64,000 bases of DNA, from contig NZ_JASGIV010000001.1 of NCBI RefSeq assembly GCF_047654805.1, positions 3,720,001-3,784,000 of the forward strand, read 5' to 3'. This document shows positions 7,847-15,901 of this stretch, piece by piece. Position numbers and translations under genes: made by a program. Every line of letters starts with the position of its first letter. Within the stretch, counting starts at the first letter, position 1. The DNA comes from Pelomonas sp047654805. GTDB taxonomy: Bacteria; Pseudomonadota; Gammaproteobacteria; Burkholderiales; Burkholderiaceae_C. The notes beneath the pieces are model-generated. The model was not told where the DNA came from. It ran no database searches and saw only the letters and a program-made list of their open reading frames with translations.

Positions 7847-8578
7847 ATGGACCGCATGATCTACCTCTCGATGGCCGGCGCCAAGGCGGCCATGCAGCGG
7901 CAGGACGTGCTCTCGCACAACCTCGCCAACGTCACGACCAACGGCTTTCGCGCCGAGCTGCAGGCTTTCCGCGCAGTGCCAGTGCGCGGCGATGGCGCCT
8001 CCACTCGCGCCTATGCACTGGAAACCACCATCGGCTACAACGACGCCCAGGGGCCGCTGACGCCCACGGGCCGCAACCTCGACGTGGCCATGCAGGGCCA
8101 GGCCTGGCTGGCCGTTCAGGCCAACGACGGCACCGAGGCCTACACCCGCGCCGGTTCGCTGGACGTGAATGCCGAGGGCCTGCTAGTCATGCGCAACGGC
8201 ATGCCGGTGTTGGGCGATGGCGGCCCGATCAACATTCCACCCAACAGCGAAGTGGCCATCGGCGGCGACGGCACCGTCAGCGTCAAGTCGCCCAACCAGA
8301 AGCCGACGACTGTGGGCCGCCTCAAGCTCGTCACGCCGGAGGCTCAGACCCAGCTCACGCGAGGCGATGACGGCCTGTTTCGCGCCGCCGATGGCGACCT
8401 ACCGGCCGACCCGGCCGCGCGGCTGCAGGACGGTGCACTGGAAGGCTCCAACGTCAGCCCGGTCGAGACCATGGTCGCCATGATCGCCGCCGGCCGCCAG
8501 TTCGAGCAGCAGATGAAGCTGCTGCAGATTGCCCAGACCCAAGGCCAGCAATCGGCCAAGCTGCTCGGAAGCACCTAA
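7847..8578 (+). CDS. flgF: FlgF, proximal rod protein
   Basis: A 243-aa rod protein that starts MDRMIYLSMAGAKAAMQRQD and carries SHNLANVTTNGFRAELQAF, the FlgF form of the axial motif. It ends with VETMVAMIAAGRQFEQQMKLL. The central segment GRNLDVAMQGQAWLAVQ matches the FlgF/FlgG core. It forms part of the proximal rod under FlgG. It lies between flgE and flgG, 12 nt before the latter, in one operon. Confidence 0.96.
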   Translation: MDRMIYLSMAGAKAAMQRQDVLSHNLANVTTNGFRAELQAFRAVPVRGDGASTRAYALETTIGYNDAQGPLTPTGRNLDVAMQGQAWLAVQANDGTEAYTRAGSLDVNAEGLLVMRNGMPVLGDGGPINIPPNSEVAIGGDGTVSVKSPNQKPTTVGRLKLVTPEAQTQLTRGDDGLFRAADGDLPADPAARLQDGALEGSNVSPVETMVAMIAAGRQFEQQMKLLQIAQTQGQQSAKLLGST

Positions 8579-8590
8579 GGAATCCCCGCC

Positions 8591-9373
8591 ATGATGCGCT
8601 CGCTCTGGATCGCCAAGACCGGCATGGAAGCCCAGCAGACCCAGCTGGACAACATCTCGCACAACCTCGCCAACGTCGCCACCAACGGCTACAAGCGCTC
8701 CCACGCCGTCTTCGAAGACCTGATCTACCAGAACATGCGCCAAAGCGGCGCCAACAGCACCGAGCAGACCGTGCTGCCTACCGGCCTGCAGGTTGGTCTG
8801 GGTGTGCGGCCCGTCGCCACTGCACGCATCTACACGCAAGGCAACCTTCAGCAGACCAGCAACAACCTGGACCTCGCCATCAAGGGCGATGGCTTCTTCC
8901 AGATCCAGATGCCCGACGGCACGACGGCCTACACTCGCGACGGCTCCTTCCAGCTCGACGCCAACGGCCAGATGGTCACGAGCAATGGCTACACCGTGCT
9001 GCCCGGTGTCACCATCCCGCCCAACGCCCAGAGCCTGACCATCGGCAACGACGGCACCGTCAGCGTGACGTTGCCCGGCCAGGCCGCGCCGCAAAGCGTG
9101 GGCCAACTCCAGCTCGCCACCTTCGTGAACCCGGCCGGCCTTGACCCCAAGGGCCAGAACCTGTTCACAGAGACGGCGGCCAGCGGCACACCCAACACAG
9201 GCGCTCCCAGCAGCAACGGCATCGGCGCGCTGCAGCAGGGTTTCGTCGAGACGTCCAACGTCAACGTCGTCGAGGAACTGGTGCAGATGATCCAGACCCA
9301 GCGTGCCTACGAGCTGAACTCCAAAGCCGTGCAGACCTCTGACCAGATGCTGCAGAAGCTCGCCCAGATCTAA
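8591..9373 (+). CDS. flgG: FlgG, distal rod protein
   Basis: A 260-aa protein, exactly the usual FlgG length. MMRSLWIAKTGMEAQQTQLD and SHNLANVATNGYKRSHAVFE are nearly invariant in FlgG, and the C-terminal QTQRAYELNSKAVQTSDQML matches as well. FlgG builds the distal rod that passes through the P and L rings. It follows flgF and precedes flgH by 11 nt. Confidence 0.97.
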   Translation: MMRSLWIAKTGMEAQQTQLDNISHNLANVATNGYKRSHAVFEDLIYQNMRQSGANSTEQTVLPTGLQVGLGVRPVATARIYTQGNLQQTSNNLDLAIKGDGFFQIQMPDGTTAYTRDGSFQLDANGQMVTSNGYTVLPGVTIPPNAQSLTIGNDGTVSVTLPGQAAPQSVGQLQLATFVNPAGLDPKGQNLFTETAASGTPNTGAPSSNGIGALQQGFVETSNVNVVEELVQMIQTQRAYELNSKAVQTSDQMLQKLAQI

Positions 9374-9384
9374 GGCAGCCCGCC

Positions 9385-10065
9385 ATGAAGAAGTTCTTCG
9401 CCCTGCTCGCCCTTCCGGTCCTCCCCGCGCTGCTCGCCGGCTGCGCGACGCCCTACCCCGAGCCCCAGGTCGAGTTGGCCCACACTCCGGTCGTCAACCT
9501 GCCGCCAGTGCAGGCGATGGCACCGACCAACGGCGCCATCTACCAGGGTGCCAGCTACAGGCCGCTGTTCGAGGACCAACGCGCCCGCCTGGTCGGCGAC
9601 ACGCTGACGGTCAACATCATCGAGAAGGTGTCGGCCACACAAACCAGCACCAGCGAGCTGAGCAAGTCCGGCAGCCTGTCGGCAGGCGTGAGTGCACTGC
9701 CCCTGGTCTCGTCCAACTCCTTCGGCCGCGCCAGCGCCGGCGCCACTTCCAGCAATGACAACAAGGGCAAGGGCAGCAACCAGAACACCAACGAGTTCAC
9801 TGGCGCCATCACGGCCGTCGTGACAGCCGTGCTGCCCAACGGCCACCTGATGATCAGCGGCGAAAAGCAGATCGGCGTGAACCGCAACGTCGACGTGCTG
9901 CGCTTTTCCGGCCAGGTAGACCCGCGCGCCATCGGCCAGGGAAACTCCGTGGCATCCACCGCAGTAGCCAACGTGCGCATCGAGCAACGCGGTCGCGGCG
10001 CCACCGCCGACGCCCACGCGGTAGGCTGGCTGTCGCGCTTCTTCCTCAACATCGCGCCGAGCTGA
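9385..10065 (+). CDS. flgH: FlgH, L-ring lipoprotein
   Basis: A 226-aa outer-membrane lipoprotein. The signal peptide ends in the lipobox LLAG-C at residue 20 (MKKFFALLALPVLPALLAGC). The body contains RPLFEDQRARLVGDTLTVNI and TNEFTGAITAVVTAVLPNG, both characteristic of FlgH. It forms the L ring around the rod in the outer membrane. Normally flgI follows directly. Here the operon stops and three leftward genes intervene before flgI at 13897. Confidence 0.96.
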   Translation: MKKFFALLALPVLPALLAGCATPYPEPQVELAHTPVVNLPPVQAMAPTNGAIYQGASYRPLFEDQRARLVGDTLTVNIIEKVSATQTSTSELSKSGSLSAGVSALPLVSSNSFGRASAGATSSNDNKGKGSNQNTNEFTGAITAVVTAVLPNGHLMISGEKQIGVNRNVDVLRFSGQVDPRAIGQGNSVASTAVANVRIEQRGRGATADAHAVGWLSRFFLNIAPS

Positions 10066-10177
10066 CGCACCCCTGCCGGCTTCGCCGCCGCCTCAGGTGG
10101 CTGTCGCAGGCAGCCTGCCTGGTGTAGCCGGGACCACGGCGCAGTTGAGCCGTCCCATCAATGGGCTGGTGCTAGGT

Positions 10178-11446
10178 TCAATCAGCTTTGCTGAGCAGGT
10201 AGTCAACCGCCAGGTTGGCCAGGGCTCTGACACCCACCTCAAGCCCGCGCTCGTCGACGATGAAGCGCGGCGAGTGGTTGGAGTAGGCCTTGCTGGGCTC
10301 GACGTCGGGCGGCGTCACGCCGACGAAGAAGAACAGGCCCGGGATCAGGCGCTGAAAGAAGGAGAAGTCCTCGGCCCCGGTCGCCTTGGGCACCACCTCG
10401 ATGCCCATAGGCCGCGGGCCGGTGCTGGCGACCCGGGTCAGCGTGGGCAGCATCTGCTCGGTCAGCACAGGATCGTTGCGCGTGACCGGATAGTTCTTGG
10501 TGATGCAGACCTTGCATGTTGCACGCGAAGCCGCCGAGATACCCTCGGCCAGTTGCGTCACACGCTCGTGGATGGCGTCCCGCATGCTCTCGTCGAAGCT
10601 GCGAATCGTGCCGCGCATCTCCACCGAGTCCGGGATGATGTTCTCGCGCACCCCGCCCTTGATGGCACCGATGGTGACCACGGCGGGCTCGCGGTTCAAG
10701 TCCAACGTGCGGCTGACGATGGTCTGCAGGCCCAGCACGATCTGCGCCGAGGTAACGATGGGGTCCACGCCCAGCCATGGCGCGGCACCATGCGTCTGCT
10801 TTCCCTGGACGGTGATGCGCAGCTTGTCCGAACTCGCCATCGTCGGCCCCGGCCGGTAGCCGATGACACCTGCTGGCTGACGCGAGGTAACGTGCAGACC
10901 AAAGATGGCGCCAGGCGTCGGGTTCTCCAGTGCGCCCTCCTTGATCATCAGCGCGGCACCGCCCTCCTCGCCCTCGGGCGGCATTTCCTCGGCGGGCTGG
11001 AAGAGGAATTTCACTGTGCCGGGAAGATCGGCGCGCAAGCTGGCCAGGATGCTGGCCACGCCCATCAGGATGGCGACGTGGCAGTCGTGCCCGCAGGCAT
11101 GCATGACGCCCACATCCTCCCCGTTCCAGACAGCGCGGACCTGCGATGCAAAGGGCAGTTCGACCTCTTCGGTAACGGGCAGAGCGTCCATGTCGGCACG
11201 CAGCGCCACGACGGCGCCCTCCCGGCCACCGCGCAGGGTGCCAACGACACCAGTGTGGGCCACGCCGGTCCGGACCTCGTCAAAGCCCAGACTGCGCAGA
11301 TGCTTGGCGACGATCGCCGCGGTGCGGAACTCGCGGTTGCCCAGTTCAGGGTGCTCATGCAGGTCGCGCCGCCATGCGATGACCTGGGGCTCCAGAGCCG
11401 CCGTCAGCGCGGCGATGCGTTCGCTCAGGGGAAGCTGCGGACTCAT
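10178..11446 (-). CDS. M20 family amidohydrolase/carboxypeptidase
   Basis: A 422-aa metallohydrolase of the M20D (hippurate hydrolase, IAA-amino acid hydrolase) type. HPELGNREFRTAAIV, GLRADMDALPVTE-like ALRADMDALPVTEE and GVMHACGHDCHVAILMG supply the metal-binding Cys/His motif. FLFQPAEEMPPEGEEGG and the terminal GAEDFSFF complete the signature. The family removes acyl groups from amino acids or opens amide bonds; the substrate here is unknown. The start at 11446 was preferred because family homology begins near MSPQLPLSERI. It is the last gene of the leftward cassette between flgH and flgI and is not a known flagellar gene. Confidence 0.88.
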   Translation of the reverse strand: MSPQLPLSERIAALTAALEPQVIAWRRDLHEHPELGNREFRTAAIVAKHLRSLGFDEVRTGVAHTGVVGTLRGGREGAVVALRADMDALPVTEEVELPFASQVRAVWNGEDVGVMHACGHDCHVAILMGVASILASLRADLPGTVKFLFQPAEEMPPEGEEGGAALMIKEGALENPTPGAIFGLHVTSRQPAGVIGYRPGPTMASSDKLRITVQGKQTHGAAPWLGVDPIVTSAQIVLGLQTIVSRTLDLNREPAVVTIGAIKGGVRENIIPDSVEMRGTIRSFDESMRDAIHERVTQLAEGISAASRATCKVCITKNYPVTRNDPVLTEQMLPTLTRVASTGPRPMGIEVVPKATGAEDFSFFQRLIPGLFFFVGVTPPDVEPSKAYSNHSPRFIVDERGLEVGVRALANLAVDYLLSKAD

Positions 11447-11491
11447 CGGGCCATGGTAGGCCGCGATGGCGGGCCTGTGGGCCACGGCGTC

Positions 11492-12412
11492 TCAGTTGCC
11501 CAACAGGCGGCGTAACCGACGTTTCAAGTCCAGCCACTGCTTGCCGCGCGAGCGGTCGATGCGCTTCACATCAATCAGCGAGAAGCCACCGCACCCAGTC
11601 AGCGTGTGCAGGCCAGCGGTGTGGCTCTCGCTGACGAGGTCGCCGGTCAGCCGCTCCGTGCCGGCCTCGATGTCCACACGCTGCGGCGTCAGCACGGGGA
11701 AACGCAGCAACCGCGTGGCACCGCCATAGCTGGTCGAGCTGTCCTGGACGGGTAGGGTCAGCACGCCGTCGCGTCCGACGAATGGCCGACCGCCCGGGCG
11801 CGCGCCCTCGCGGTTCACGCGCACGGGATTGGCGGGCAGTGCTGTCCATGGGCCGGTCAGCGCGGGAGCGTGGGCGATGTGAAGTTCACGCTGGTCGCGC
11901 GCCCCGGGGCCGACCAACGTGTAGAACATCCACCAGCGCCCCTGGTGCTCGATCACGGACGCATCTGCCCCCGGCACGCCATCAATCAGCGCGCACTCGC
12001 GCGTCCAGCGATCCAGCGAGGCGTCGAGCGCGCGGTAAAGGGCAACTTCCCCTGCCTGGTAGGTTTCCGGCACCATCCATGTCTCGCCCTGGTGCTCGAA
12101 GACCTGGGGGTAGGACAAGTGGAAGGGTTTGTCCAACACCGTCGTCCGGCCACGCCAGGCCAGATCGGCCAACGCAAACTCGTGACGCTCGATGTTCGCG
12201 CGCTTGTACCGGTAGTCGAACGCCTCGACGAAGACGTGCAGGGCGTCGCCCCGCACCAGACCGAAGGGGTCGGCCAGATAGCGCCAGCGGCCCGCGTCGG
12301 GCAGCCAGGTAATGCTGTCACGCGCGGCTCTGAGCCTGCCGGCGTCTACGTCCTGGATGGAAAGCGGAACGATGCCGACCTGCCAGAAGTCGGTGCGCGG
12401 CCTTTTGATCAT
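11492..12412 (-). CDS. Five-bladed beta-propeller (GH43-like, GINT1 N-terminal type) protein
   Basis: A 306-aa protein rich in short beta repeats: WRYLADPFGLVRGDALHVFV, EAFDYRYKRANIE, LSYPQVFEHQGETWMVPETY and DASVIEHQGRWWMFYTL. These blocks resemble the glycosidase-43-like propeller found in glucosamine inositolphosphorylceramide transferase-type proteins and some sugar formyltransferase fusions. It is probably a glycan-binding or glycan-modifying protein; no catalytic assignment is possible by eye. Its ATG overlaps the upstream glycosyltransferase stop (ATGA), so the two are co-translated. The C-terminus is basic (KRRLRRLLGN). Confidence 0.65.
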   Translation of the reverse strand: MIKRPRTDFWQVGIVPLSIQDVDAGRLRAARDSITWLPDAGRWRYLADPFGLVRGDALHVFVEAFDYRYKRANIERHEFALADLAWRGRTTVLDKPFHLSYPQVFEHQGETWMVPETYQAGEVALYRALDASLDRWTRECALIDGVPGADASVIEHQGRWWMFYTLVGPGARDQRELHIAHAPALTGPWTALPANPVRVNREGARPGGRPFVGRDGVLTLPVQDSSTSYGGATRLLRFPVLTPQRVDIEAGTERLTGDLVSESHTAGLHTLTGCGGFSLIDVKRIDRSRGKQWLDLKRRLRRLLGN

Positions 12413-13494
12413 CCGGCAATGATCGCCTCGTCCTCATCCTCGAAGGTCTTGGCCCGGGTGGCCTGGCGCAGCAGCACGTCGCGATAGAAACCCAGCGTAC
12501 GGGCCACAGCATTGGCGCGGTCGTAGGCAGCAGTTGCGTATGTAACGACGCGCTGCCGGGCACAAAGCGGGCGCAGCCGGTCGATTTCTTCGGCGATGGC
12601 CCGGCCCAGCGCATCGGCGTTGCCGACCGGAACGAGGCGAGCCGGCTGGCCGGCCAACATTTCCAGGGGCCCCTGCGTGGCCGTGGACAGTACCGGGCGC
12701 CCGGCCCTCATGGCTTCCAGGATGGCCAGCGGGAAGGCCTCCTCGCGGGACGGGGAGACGAAGAGGTCGAATGCGTTCAGGGACTGGTCGACATCGCTGC
12801 GGAAGCCCAGCAGCCGGATGCGCGGGTCCCCTGCCACCATGCCCTTCAGCATGGCTTCGTCCGGCCCCTCGCCAAGGATGGCGAGCACGGCATCGGCCGG
12901 GGCGTGTGTCTTGAAGCCGGCGATCAGCAGGTCCATGCCCTTGCTGGAGTGCAGGCGGCCGACGCTGCCAACCAGCAACTGCTCGGGCGTCAGGCCCAGT
13001 TCGGCGCGCAGGTCGGTATGGCGAGCGGCTGCCGCTGCATCACGTTCCGGCGCCCAGTTGTAGATGACGCTGGCCAACGCAGCACCGCCGGGCAGGCTGT
13101 CACGCTGGGCGCGGTTTACACAGACGAGGCCGTCCAGGCGAGCATGATGGTGGGCCTTGTAGCCGACGTGCAGCGTGCCGATGCGCGCCGATCGGCGAAC
13201 ATGGGCAACCGCCTTGCAGGCCGGACCCAGATGGCCATGGCAGACGTCTGCGCCAAGACGGCGCGCGAGCGCCGCGACACGCCAGCCACGCAGCAGCGGC
13301 AGGCTCAGCCCATGAAAGCGCACGCCCGGTGCCAGCGCGGCAGCCACCGCCGAGTTGGCCGAACCGATGACGTGGACACGGTGGCCAAGCGCAGCCTGGG
13401 CGTTGGCGAGGTCGATGCAATGCCGCTCGCCGCCCGCGATGCGGGACGAAAACACGACATGAACCAGGGTCAGCGGTTCGAAAGGCAGTGGCAT
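12409..13494 (-). CDS. Family 4 glycosyltransferase (GT-B fold)
   Basis: A 361-aa protein starting at the ATG at 13494. The N-terminal domain holds SRIAGGERHCIDLANAQAAL, the sugar-nucleotide loop of GT4 enzymes. The C-terminal domain has VGSVGRLHSSKGMDLLIAGF and the EX7E motif in SPSREEAFPLAILEAMRAG. It should transfer a sugar from a nucleotide donor to a glycan or lipid acceptor at the inner membrane face. It leads the leftward cassette (glycosyltransferase, propeller, M20 hydrolase) and diverges from flgI across an AT-rich gap. An upstream in-frame TTG is possible but less likely. Confidence 0.88.
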   Translation of the reverse strand: MPLPFEPLTLVHVVFSSRIAGGERHCIDLANAQAALGHRVHVIGSANSAVAAALAPGVRFHGLSLPLLRGWRVAALARRLGADVCHGHLGPACKAVAHVRRSARIGTLHVGYKAHHHARLDGLVCVNRAQRDSLPGGAALASVIYNWAPERDAAAAARHTDLRAELGLTPEQLLVGSVGRLHSSKGMDLLIAGFKTHAPADAVLAILGEGPDEAMLKGMVAGDPRIRLLGFRSDVDQSLNAFDLFVSPSREEAFPLAILEAMRAGRPVLSTATQGPLEMLAGQPARLVPVGNADALGRAIAEEIDRLRPLCARQRVVTYATAAYDRANAVARTLGFYRDVLLRQATRAKTFEDEDEAIIAG

Positions 13495-13896
13495 GGCAGG
13501 TCTGGGAGGCGAAGGCAACTCGGAAAAGTATTTGAAACTTTACCGAACTACACATTCAGAAACCTGTCATCAAATCCGGGCCCGACCTGCCGTTAACCCT
13601 GAAATTGCAGTCAAAGTCGGTCAAATTTCATCTAATGCATTCATAACGCGAAGTTATGCCACCTCGAACAACATTCGCGCGCCATTGCCCGCACCCCAAA
13701 GGTGCAAGGGATCGGGATTGACAGAATCGCATGACCCGCGGCCGAAAGGCTGAGTACAAGCTTGCGGATCGCCGTCGGAGCACCCCGGCCAGAAGGCGGC
13801 GGGCGGGCGCCGCGACCTGCCACAGCCCAGAAAAGCAGGGCAGTCCGCGTCCTTTTCACTGGCTTGGCAAGCTCAAGCGTCCGCAGAATCTGCCGA
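13495..13896. other. AT-rich divergent intergenic region between the glycosyltransferase gene and flgI
   Basis: About 400 bp without a convincing gene. Positions 13515-13700 are clearly AT-richer than the surrounding coding DNA. Two dyads stand out: TGAAATT (13600-13606) with AATTTCA (13624-13630), and CATAAC (13642-13647) with GTTATG (13653-13658). Sigma-28-like elements point outward from both ends. The region must contain the promoters for flgIJKL and for the leftward cassette. Its composition suggests an insertion junction. Confidence 0.6.
13517..13542 (-). promoter_or_regulatory. Possible sigma-28-like promoter for the glycosyltransferase cassette
   Basis: Read leftward, TAAAGTTT is an exact copy of the FliA -35 consensus. 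It is followed after 10 nt by TCCGAGTT, which keeps only the CCGA core of the -10 GCCGATAA. The predicted start would give a leader of about 15 nt before the ATG at 13494. The -10 is weak and the patch is AT-rich, so this is only a candidate. Confidence 0.35.
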
Positions 13897-13899
13897 GTG
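13873..13899 (+). promoter_or_regulatory. Possible sigma-28 promoter overlapping the flgI start
   Basis: TCAAGCGT, an exact 11-nt spacer, then GCCGAGTG. The -35 core and spacing match other FliA sites in the window, and the -10 keeps GCCGA. The -10 overlaps the likely GTG start codon of flgI. Transcripts starting here would begin inside flgI and would serve flgJ, flgK and flgL rather than full-length FlgI. Confidence 0.4.
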
Positions 13900-15006
13900 A
13901 AGTCCCTGCAAGCCCTCCTCCTCTGCCTGGCCGTCGTGCTGGCGCCCCTGGCGCCGCCGGCTCAGGCCGCCCGCATCAAGGAAGTCGCCTCGGTGGCCGG
14001 CGTGCGCTCCAACCCACTGACGGGCTACGGCCTGGTCGTGGGCCTGGACGGGACGGGCGACCAGACCACGCAGGCCCCCTTCACCGGCCAGAGCCTCACT
14101 GCCATGCTGCAGCAATTCGGCGTGCTGTTGCCCCAGGGCGTGACCATGCAGCCACGCAACATCGCCGCGGTCATGGTGACGACTTCGCTGCCGCCTTTCG
14201 CCCAGCCCGGCCAGCAGCTGGACATCAATGTGTCGTCCATAGGCAATGCCAAGAGCCTACGCGGCGGCACGTTGATCGCCACGCCACTGCGCGGTGCGGA
14301 CGGACAGGTCTACGCCATCGCCCAGGGCAACCTGGTCGTCGGGGGCGCTGGCGCGTCGGCGGGCGGCTCGAAGGTGCAGATCAACCACCTCAGCGCCGGC
14401 CGCATCCCGGCGGGCGCCCTCGTCGAACGCTCGGTGCCGACGCCCCTTGCCCAGGGCGAGAGCATCCAGCTCGACCTCAACAGCAGCGACTTCGCCACCG
14501 CCCGCGCCGTGGCCCAGGCCATCAACAAGGCCAAGGGCAGCGGCGTCGCCCAGGCACTGGACGGCCGCGTCGTGCGGGTGCGCGCGCCGGCCGCGCCGGA
14601 TGAGCGCGTCGCCTTCCTTGCCGACGTCGAGAACCTCGCAGTCGACATGGCCACGCCGGCCGCCCGCGTCGTCATCAACGCGCGCACTGGCTCCATCGTC
14701 ATGAACCAGGCCGTCACGCTGTCGTCCTGCGCCGTGGCTCACGGCAGCCTGTCGGTGACCATCAGCTCCACCCCCGTCATCAGCCAACCCAATGCGCTGT
14801 CCGGCGGGCAAACCACCGTGGCCGAAAAGGCTGACATCTCCATTCGCCAGGAACCCGGCAGCTTGATCCAGCTGCCCGCCGGCGCGAGGCTGTCGGATGT
14901 CGTCAAGGCGCTGAACTCGCTGGGCGCCACACCCCAGGACCTGCTCGCCATCCTGCAGGCCATGAAGAGCGCAGGCGCCCTGAATGCCGAGCTCGAGGTG
15001 ATCTGA
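13897..15006 (+). CDS. flgI: FlgI, P-ring protein
   Basis: A 369-aa periplasmic protein with an N-terminal signal peptide (VKSLQALLLCLAVVLA followed by PLAPPAQA). The mature start ARIKEVASVAGVRSNPLTGY is diagnostic of FlgI, as are YGLVVGLDGTGDQTTQAPFT and the end block LSDVVKALNSLGATPQDLLA. It forms the P ring in the peptidoglycan layer, aided by FlgA. I chose the GTG at 13897 because it opens the signal peptide. No good ribosome-binding site precedes it, and a TTG at 13864 is an alternative start. It overlaps flgJ by one base (TGATG). Confidence 0.93.
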   Translation: MKSLQALLLCLAVVLAPLAPPAQAARIKEVASVAGVRSNPLTGYGLVVGLDGTGDQTTQAPFTGQSLTAMLQQFGVLLPQGVTMQPRNIAAVMVTTSLPPFAQPGQQLDINVSSIGNAKSLRGGTLIATPLRGADGQVYAIAQGNLVVGGAGASAGGSKVQINHLSAGRIPAGALVERSVPTPLAQGESIQLDLNSSDFATARAVAQAINKAKGSGVAQALDGRVVRVRAPAAPDERVAFLADVENLAVDMATPAARVVINARTGSIVMNQAVTLSSCAVAHGSLSVTISSTPVISQPNALSGGQTTVAEKADISIRQEPGSLIQLPAGARLSDVVKALNSLGATPQDLLAILQAMKSAGALNAELEVI

Positions 15007-15887
15007 TGGCCTCGTCGTCCTTCCAGTCCATATCCGGCCAGAGCCTGGGCAGCCTCGATTCCCTGAATGGACTGAAGGCCCAGGCTTCGCGCGACCCCAA
15101 GGCCACCATCCGCGAGACGGCTAAGCAGTTCGAGGCGCTCTTCATGCAGGAAGTCATGAAGAGCATGCGCGCATCCACGCTGTCCAGCGGCATGCTGGAC
15201 AACAGCGCCACCCAGCTCGGCACCGAAATGCTGGACACCCAGTTTGCCGGCAAGATGGCAGGCCTGCCCGGCGGCCTGTCGGACGCCATCCAGCGCCAGT
15301 TGCAACGCCAGATGGGCGTGCAGGACCTGTCGCCCGAGAGCGTCAAGAAAGCCAGCCAGACGACTCTGGCCCAGGCCCTGCCGGCGCTGGCCACAAAGGG
15401 CATCCCCAGCCACGTGCAGAGCTTCATCCAGCAGCACGACGCCGCCGCCCGCTCGGCGTCTGCCGCCAGCGGCATCCCCGCCAGCTTCATGGTGGCGCAG
15501 GCGGCCCATGAGAGTGGCTGGGGCCGGCGCGAGATCACCGGCGCGGACGGTACCAAGAGCCACAACGTCTTCGGCATCAAGGCCACGCCGGGCTGGACGG
15601 GCAAGACCGTCGACGTGAAGACTACCGAGGTCATCAACGGCCAGGCCGTCAAGGTGACGGCCAAGTTCCGCGCCTACGGCAGCTACGACGAGGCCTTCAA
15701 GGACTATGCCCGGCTGATCAGCAGCAACGACCGCTACGCCAAGGTTGTGGCCCAGGCTCAGAACGGCAATGCCGCCGGCTTCGCACAGGGGCTGCAGCAG
15801 GCGGGCTACGCCACCGACCCGGCCTATGCCAGCAAGCTTGCCAAGGTCATCGACACCACGCAGCGCGTCCAGCGCAGCCTGGCATGA
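15006..15887 (+). CDS. flgJ: FlgJ, rod cap and peptidoglycan hydrolase
   Basis: A 293-aa two-domain protein. Residues about 30-100 are the rod-cap domain (ETAKQFEALFMQEVMKSMRA, then LDTQFAGKMA). Residues about 145-290 are a glucosaminidase domain with AAHESGWGRREI and SHNVFGIKATPGW, where the Glu of HESGWG is the expected catalytic acid. It caps rod growth and opens the peptidoglycan for it. Its start overlaps the flgI stop and flgK follows after 14 nt. Confidence 0.95.
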   Translation: MASSSFQSISGQSLGSLDSLNGLKAQASRDPKATIRETAKQFEALFMQEVMKSMRASTLSSGMLDNSATQLGTEMLDTQFAGKMAGLPGGLSDAIQRQLQRQMGVQDLSPESVKKASQTTLAQALPALATKGIPSHVQSFIQQHDAAARSASAASGIPASFMVAQAAHESGWGRREITGADGTKSHNVFGIKATPGWTGKTVDVKTTEVINGQAVKVTAKFRAYGSYDEAFKDYARLISSNDRYAKVVAQAQNGNAAGFAQGLQQAGYATDPAYASKLAKVIDTTQRVQRSLA

Positions 15888-15901
15888 GGAAGGATTGAGC
15901 C

